Under the pieces are notes generated by a model. That model saw only the letters and a program-made list of their open reading frames with translations. It did no database searches and was not told the DNA's origin. Shown here piece by piece: positions 56,926-64,000 of a stretch of 64,000 bases of DNA. Made by a program: the position numbers and the translations under genes. The DNA is from Microbotryomycetes sp. JL201. Taxonomy: Eukaryota > Basidiomycota > Microbotryomycetes. The number at the start of each line of letters is the position of its first letter. Positions within the stretch are counted from its first letter, which is position 1. Location of the stretch: NCBI GenBank assembly GCA_033819885.1, contig JAQYUZ010000042.1, positions 62,001 through 126,000 of the forward strand, read 5' to 3'.

Positions 56926-59900
56926 TCACGTCGACGACAATGCGATCAATAGTTCCTCGAGAGGACTGCTGACGCCCGTGTGGATCCATGCCGGGAAACG
57001 ATCACGCTGCAGGCCGATCCATTCCAACGGTGGCGTCGCTGAAGGAAGGAGACGCGGGCAAATTCATGTCAGCGCCATCGGTACCTCACACTGGAAATGT
57101 AACAAGCTCACCATCGCCCAGTAATGTCAGCTTTGGTTGATGGACGTGCATCTCGACAGCTTCAAACTCGAGCGGACCGCTGTCGCCGGTAGCTGCTTGA
57201 ACAAGTGGCGTCTGCAAACAAGCACCACCTCAGTCAACTATGAACATTAGGGAGAGCTCAGTCAGATTCACTCACCGGCCTCATGCTGACGACACTCTGC
57301 TTAGCAGCTGGCAACTCGGCCTCGGTCACTGTGCGACTGGCGAGATCAGACTCTTCCGTTGCTTGATCAGTCTCGAGCGGCGGATTGACAGGTCGAGACG
57401 CCGGCTCAGCGTAGAGAGACGTCGTCTTGGCTGTAGAATTGACGCGGTCCATGTGGCGCTGGTACCGTTGCGCCAGAGTGCCGAGGTTGCGAAGAAGGGC
57501 GTACTGCACAACAGCAAAACGGTCAATTTTCCGTCTCACAACAAAATTGATCAGCGCGCACATTGAGAGCAAGATCGACTTGTCCACGAAAGTCCATGGT
57601 AAATCTGTGGCGCAATCGCTTAGAGCCAGCCTGTTGCGTCGAAGCCATCGACACTTCGGTCGTGCCGATTTTGAAAATATTGCGCTCTGTCGATGTCCTG
57701 AACAGCTCGTACCAGTCTCCAGTCGTATACGATGTTTCGTTTGCAGGCGAGATCTTGCGGTGGCTGACTTTGCGGATCGACTGGAGCGGCCCGAACTCAG
57801 ATCACAAGTTCGAGCTGTGAGGCGTAGAATCCACTCACGAAGAAGCCCAAGAAAAGATGCAAGTCTCGTCGGATGACCTGATCCTGATCAACGCCTCGCT
57901 CGAGCCGCGCTTTAATGTCGCCTCCTGCGTCCAATCGAAACACCTCGCCATCGTTGAAGTGATCTGGAAAAATGGCAATTCGAATTCGAGCGAGCTCGAT
58001 CTGGAGTCGGTTCAGGATTCTGACGGGACACTCGGCGCCGAGAGGTCCTTGCTTGTCATCGTCATGAGCAAGCTTGGACGCAACGGCCGCGACAACGTAT
58101 TCGTTCTTCTTGGCGACAGCAGGACGAGGCGGCAAGCCGGCACTGGCCAGCGTCTGATCGGCAAGAGTTGCCTTTTCCTCCATCAACGCTTGTACTCGCT
58201 TGGACAAGCCGATCACAGTTGGAATGGTCGAGGTCGTTGTGATGATATTGAACGAGCCCATTTTGACGTCAAAAGCGAGCAGCAACTTGGGTTCGTCGCC
58301 CGTCGCCGAAGACCAGTCATCACTAACGACAATCGCGATAGGGTCGGCGTCAATCACGAGCAGCTTGTGAAACTCGTACTCGAGCGAGGCAACAATCTGG
58401 CCCACGCCGATTTGGATTTGAAGCTGTGAGAAATCGAGCGATCAGCGCAGAACGAGGCAGTCGCGCCCGCGCTCTTCGAGCTTACAAGGTCGCTGTCAGA
58501 CACAGGATCGGCATTCGGGCTGTCGCGCAGGCGGGTCGAAAACATGACGCCGTCAATTGATAACGAGCCACCTGCTCGGCCCTGACCGCCCAGCTCGAGC
58601 TTTTTGATGCCAGTCGTAAACTCTCTCGACTCGCCTTGCACCCAGCGCAATCGACTCGTGACAGCGTCGGCCACAAAGTTGAACCTGCCGATTGCCTGGC
58701 CCACATCGCAGAGCAACCGAAGTTTGGTGATGCGAGCTTGAACGATTGTTTGCACGTTCGACGAAGCAGTTTGTGCCGAAGTTGGTTCTCGTTCGGATGG
58801 CCTGGGCTTTGTCGATCCATCCTTTTTGACATCGAGAGCGAGGTCCATCCGGTCGAGCCAAACAGCTTTGAGACAGAGCCAGTCTTGCAGGTGGCGGAAG
58901 TTGACCTCGGCGCTCAAGTCAGGTACGTCAATGACGGCGGACACTTGGCCCTGGGCTTCGGCAAAGGGATCTCGAGCGCCTTGGAAAGTGATGGAAGTCG
59001 ACATGCCTTTTGCTTCCGCTAACAGACAATCTTCCGGAGAGAAAGAGTGACGCAGGCCGGCGGCAACTCCGTCAACGCGCATGGAGAACTCGGCAGTTTT
59101 GACGTCAGGAGTGAGCACGAGCAGAAACCCGCCGCTTTCCCACGTCAGACGAGCCGTGACTTCTGCTGCTGGCAGACAACTGATCTCGAGACGAGACTGG
59201 TCAACTTTGAGACTGATGCTGATGCGCAGGCGCCGCAGAGCTGCCGGCGGATTTGTCGAAACAGAGTGGCCGTGGACGCTGACGCGAGACAGTAACGCAG
59301 CTTCCTCGTACGGCACCGTCGACGGTGACGGCGGAGCAGTAGCGGAGCTCGGTTGGAGCGCGCGACGCTTGAGCTGACCGGCGACATCGGATATGAAAGG
59401 TAAGAGTGACGGTCTCAGCGTGTTGTTGCTTGCGTGTATCTTGGCGTCAATGTGGACTCGAACCTCAGTGCCATCTTTTGGATCGATGAATTCGGCCCAG
59501 ATGGACAACTTTGGGAGTCGAACCACGTCTGAAGCAGGCAATGACGCGTCGGCCGTCGAAGAGGGCGCAGAGTGTGTGAGATTACGCAGCAGGTCTTCGT
59601 GCAGCGAGCGACCACGTCGATGATGCTGTGGCCGCTGTGTTTGATGAAGCGGTGTGGCAGCCTTGACGGTCTCGGCTCGGGCGGAGTGGAACCTGATCGT
59701 GCCGCTTTCAAATTCGAATGTCGCCTGCACAGACTTTGGCCCGCCCTCGAAAGACAGCGATGCTGAGCGTGACGGGGCGGGCGTTGGCTGCGGCGTAGGT
59801 GGAACATCGGCGCCAATCGAGAACTTGGCGAACCGCTCGTGGCTGAGCTCGTACACGTCGATAAGAGACAAGGCGTACGCGACGACTGAAGGAACAAGGT

Positions 59901-62900
59901 CGACTTCGAGCCCGGACACTTGCGAGTGTACAAGCACAGGTCCATGGCTCGGCGATCTGACTGTCGACTTCATCTCGGGCAGGACGATCCGATTCATCGT
60001 ATCGTGCGTCCCCGGAGTAAAGTCTTTCGCGCGGCTCTGGTCGAATGACTTGACGAAGTAAAAGCCAAAATTTGTTGCACGTGCGTAGCCTGCCGACCCT
60101 TTCTGTGCCGCAAAGCGCAAATCGGGCAATGCCATCAGAAACGCTGGTCTTTTGCCGCTCGACCTGCTGACATTCGACTGTCGCTCAGGCATCGCGATCG
60201 TGCCTTCGCTTAGCGGGATGGCGATGCCAACGTCACGCATCTCTAGTGACAGAATGCACCTCGCCAGCCACGACATGGCGCTCTTGTCCGACTCGTCGTT
60301 ACCGAGCTCGTCGAATGTCTGAACAACGCGCTCCTGAATGGCAGTGACGGTATCCTTGCGTGTAGCTCGACGGACTTGTACCTCGTGCATGTAGAAGTCG
60401 ACGAGATCGCCCAGCGCTTCAATCGCTGTCGGCTGTAGTACCGCATGAGTCCTCGTCACTCGGACGTGAAGGTGTGGCGTCTCGTCAGTTTCATGCATAG
60501 ATGTAGCGGGAAGGTCGGGCAAATGAATTGTGGCGTTGCTTGCAGACACATCCAAGCGGAAGAAAGCCAAGCGATTCGACCATTCTGATGATTGCGCGCG
60601 TTCGGCGTGTTCGACATTTTGCGTAAGCGACAGGCCGAGGTTCTGGACCGAGGTGGACCATTGCATATCAGAGGACGGCGTAGAGCCTCGAGAGCTTGCT
60701 CGCCCTTCGAGGAGCTCAGCCTCAAACCATTGTGTCGCGTGCGGTCCTTTCACGCCCACTCTCAGTCCACGCAAAGCCACGCGGCCTTCCCAAGCGATTG
60801 AAGAAGACGCATTCTCGGCACCATTGTTCTGCACTACGACTTCCGCCTGCGCTTTGGACGATTGATTACTCTTGGACTTGAAAGCGAGCAGCAATTCATC
60901 GAGCTCCTTGGCAAAATGTTCGTGGACAGTCAGGAAGTTGTCGACGATGCCCATGGTCAGCTTGACGGCTACCGAATCAATTGTGGCCAAAACCTTGACC
61001 GTGCGGCAAGGTAAACCGTCCAATTGAGCTGACACGCGAACGACTGGCAAGTGGAAGGCAGTCTCGGGCGGTGCCGCTGTCGTTTGGCATGCATTCGACC
61101 CGATGATCGGCACAAATCGCAGTCGTTGAGCGCCCACGTGAAATCCGAGCTCGATTGGTGGTAATGGCGAAGCTTGAGTAGGGGCACGTCGCGCAAAGAA
61201 CGAGATGTTACTGACGAAGTACCCAACTTGAAGCGTCGGAATCGCCTGAGCCTCGAGTGCGATATGTGGAATGACGAGCTCGCCATTGATAGCTGCGCTG
61301 TCCAACAGATTGGACAGTGATTGATGCTGCGCCACCTGCGCTGCTTGTTCGTCGATTCGCGTGGGCATGACATTGTCTTGCAGCCCCGCACGGAGTTCGC
61401 TGAGCAACGAATCGTACTCTGGCATCGCTGTCGTCTTCCACTTCTCGACGAATCTGGCAGTATGAGCCGTCACTCAGCGACAGCTGCGTACCTTCAACGC
61501 TGCCATCGCGACTCACTCAAGTGTTCTGACTGCCTCTCGTGGGACGCGCACATGCAAGCTGCGCATCGCCATGGTCGGACGAAGCCGGGGTGGATCTGCC
61601 GTAGCAGCTCGATTTACAGAATAGTCGCCGCCGGCATCAATGAGAAGATGGAGCTGCTGCAAGTCACCCGAGAGCAAAAGGTGATGCCGAGAGTTTTCGT
61701 TCTCATGAGCCGTCAAGTCGAGCTGACCGATAGAGACCCCGCTGTTTGTTTGAAGATGCTGAATTGTCGTCCGGCCGTCCGTCCATAAGCTTCGCTCCAG
61801 TGCGCATGCAGTGGAAACAAAGAAATGTGAGACTAGCGTGTTCACTTCAAGGTCTTCAGCTGTAGCGCGTGCCGAAAGGTGTCGAATGCCGATAGATGCG
61901 TCGACTTCGATGCTGGGCATCCGAGACAGGACATCAGCAGCAGTCGAAACCTCGGGTGTTACAGCTTGCTGAACGCTTTGCTGTAACGCAAGTTGCTTCT
62001 TGGCCAACGTCTGCGAAAATTGAGTGATCTTGCGCTCAAAGGTCAGGCGAACTTTGGCGATGTGGCGAATGAGGACCATGAGGTCCCGGTTGACACTGGT
62101 GTCAACTTCGTGCAAAGTCGAGCGACATTTGACTTGGATCTGATCATCAGGGTTTCTCCTGCCGGAGGAAGAAACGAAAGTCTCGAACGGCCCAAACGCA
62201 AGATAGTTTTGAGACTCTTCACCGATCCAGAACCGCGATTGAGCTTGACCGGAGCGCCACTCGAATGCGATGGGCTTGTTTATGGTTAGTTCGGCTGATG
62301 GAGCGAACGCACTGGCGCTAGTAGCCGTCCTTGTCTGCATCCCAAACAGGGCTGCAACGATTGTCGATCGGGCAAGATCGTCCGTATCAATTCCCCAATT
62401 CTGCCACCTTTCAAAAATGTTGACAACGTCCAGATAGAGCCCGTCAATGGTTGTGGACGCTTCAATCGATTCCATGTTGTGCTCGACACGATGACCAGCA
62501 GAACGGAGGCAGTGGCGCAGCTGATGCAACGCCTTCCAGCTGTCGTCGGAGCGCAGGTTTTGTCGTGAATACAGATACGAAGCCCTGACAAGAAATGTTG
62601 GAAATGAGCCAATTGCTGCCTGTTGCGACGCTGTCGCGATGCTCCAAACAAGCCTGCGCTCGAACAATTTCTTTTGCGCGCGACGTTCGGCCAAAGGTCC
62701 AAAAATGTCGTGCACGACACGCCATGCCCAAACGGTGCCGATGACGATCTCTGCTGCCTCGTCAACGAAATCAAGTCGAGCATCACCGCCTTGCAGGCTG
62801 ATCATGGCACGCGACCCATTGAACGCGAGGTGAGCCGAGCACGGACCGATGGCGAGATCAAGCGTTGTTGGTCGCTCTCGTTCGCGCTGTTCGATGACAG

Positions 62901-63983
62901 GTAGAGCATGTATATGGCGACCCAGCGTATTCGTCGGCGGAGGATTGAACACTTGCAAACGCGTTTTGCCGGCTTGACCTGAAAACTTGCGTTCGAGAAT
63001 CAATGGTGGCATCGGCATTGAGGGTTCATCAACGCCCCCGAAGCCGTCTTCCGTTTGATGGCAAGTGAATTGGATATCTTCGATCGAAAGGCGGACGGTG
63101 CAGAGCACAGTGGATCCGGCCGAATCTGTTCCTGGCACCTTCGCGCGCTCCCGGATCGACATTGCATCTTCAGGTCGTAATACATCCTGAATCGAGTCGA
63201 TATACATTGCCGGAAGCGTGGCTCTAACTTCTAGATCGCTGTACCGAAGGATTGGGACTTTGCCTTGTGAAGAGACGTAATCGTCGTAAATGTCGTCGAG
63301 GCATCGCTCAAAGTCTCGTTCCTGCACATTGTTCTGCTCAGCTGTCGTTTAGCATTCGGTTCGAATCAACGCACCTCTTTGAGTCGGTCCAAGACGTCTG
63401 CACCAACCTGCGCTGACACTGGAGTGAGGACAAACCGCAAAGGCCTGCGGGACGTCAAGTCCACTGCAGTGCGGGAGACAGGCTTCGTGAATGCCGGAGA
63501 GCCGAACGCGCTGAGACGATCATGCAGAGCCGCAGTCTTTCGTCGATCGTCTGAGCCCGGTCTTTGATGAAGGTCCGGGTGGTGCGAAGGAGGGGGTAGT
63601 CGGCGGAATGTCGGTCGATCGGGCAGTACAACGTCCGGTGCCCTTTCACAAAGCCTAAGCACGGCGCCGTATGAGCTAAAGCGATCGCCGTGTTGAGTCC
63701 AGCTTGGCAAATTTCGAAGAGGGTCGCCAGAGTCTGAGACAGCCGCAAACTTAGTGGCGAGCGTTCGCTTCACAACATCAGTCGCACTCACCGTCATCAA
63801 CAACGGATGCAAAGGAGTCATCTTCGGACTCGTCTCCGTCTTCCTGGTCACTACCTGACCCGTCAGCTTCCGTTGCTCCAGCCTCGGAGGCTGCGAGCGA
63901 AGAAGTCTTTTTCGCGCGACGCTCGTGCGCCAGAAGCGGCTCTTGCAGCGCCGCAAGATAGAGATAGCCGATCATGCCTGACT
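56926..63983 (-). CDS. CSF1: Csf1/BLTP1-type bridge-like lipid transfer protein, C-terminal part
   Basis: Csf1/BLTP1 proteins are very long hydrophobic-groove bridges that move lipids between ER and other membranes. Nine exons in the window (63983-63792, 63733-63375, 63321-61517, 61453-58486, 58423-57839, 57780-57562, 57503-57276, 57211-57112, 57038-56926) encode the last 2,188 residues; the N-terminal part lies beyond the right edge, behind an intron ending CTATAG at 63984. Marks include LAALQEPLLAHERRAKK, RRPLRFVLTPVSAQVGADVL, FLGFFSIRKVSHRKISPANE, DWYELFRTSTERNIFKIGTT, LALNYALLRNLGTLAQRYQR and the family-like ending ATPPLEWIGLQRDRFPAW. The long beta-rich central exons without low complexity fit the repeating groove. 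Assignment to Csf1 rather than another bridge-like protein rests mainly on the C-terminal block. Confidence 0.75.
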
Positions 63984-64000
63984 CTATAGGCATGCGTCAG

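Noticed and set aside
1-64000. tRNA, rRNA or CRISPR features
   Set aside because: I looked for T-loop-like GTTCRANNC with matching stems and for spaced direct repeats; none was convincing by eye. A tRNAscan-SE run would settle tRNAs.

Overview
The window is nuclear DNA from an intron-rich fungus, most likely a basidiomycete. Supporting signs are many short introns (mostly about 35-100 bases) splitting almost every gene, fungal-type proteins (fungal LCCL, R3H-associated, patatin/SDP1-type, CYSTM and secreted RlpA/barwin-like proteins, a KCS1-type inositol kinase) and a Ty1/copia gag fossil. I cannot name the species from sequence alone; a small-genome Pucciniomycotina is only a guess. Gene models were built by hand: exons were joined where GT-AG (or GC-AG) borders kept one reading frame and restored a recognisable protein, and exon lengths were checked to sum to whole codons.

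Layout. 1-3.4 kb: two tandem minus-strand genes of an unrecognised family. 3.6-11.1 kb: GET4 (tail-anchored protein insertion) divergent from a patatin-like lipase, then an Esc2/Rad60-type SUMO-like-domain gene. 11.1-13.7 kb: gene-poor stretch with a copia gag fossil, a roughly 60-bp tandem repeat and two small hypothetical genes. 13.8-20 kb: SUZ-domain gene, R3H gene and KCS1. 21-29 kb: GH16-like membrane protein, an ARO8-type aromatic aminotransferase divergent from an arylsulfatase-like gene, and guanine deaminase. 29.9-39.1 kb: PX-domain protein, V-ATPase subunit c in nine exons, a DCAF7/WDR68 WD40 protein and a probable mitochondrial RNase III-domain protein. 39-46 kb: unknown gene, CYSTM protein, ARO7 chorismate mutase and the beta subunit of mitochondrial processing peptidase. 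46.3-50.6 kb: a second tandem pair of unrecognised paralogues. 51.4-53.9 kb: two adjacent secreted RlpA-like proteins behind pyrimidine-rich promoters. 54.2-56.5 kb: LCCL multi-pass membrane protein. 56.9 kb to the right edge: the C-terminal 2,188 residues of a Csf1/BLTP1-type bridge-like lipid transfer protein.

Most genes are ordinary housekeeping genes without operon logic; short divergent promoters (GET4/lipase, ARO8/sulfatase, DCAF7/RNase III) are the main chance for co-regulation. The least ordinary points are the splice-site habits (five GC-AG introns and about 20 GTCAGT donors among about 97 modelled introns), the two tandem families without recognisable domains, and two enzymes with altered signature motifs.
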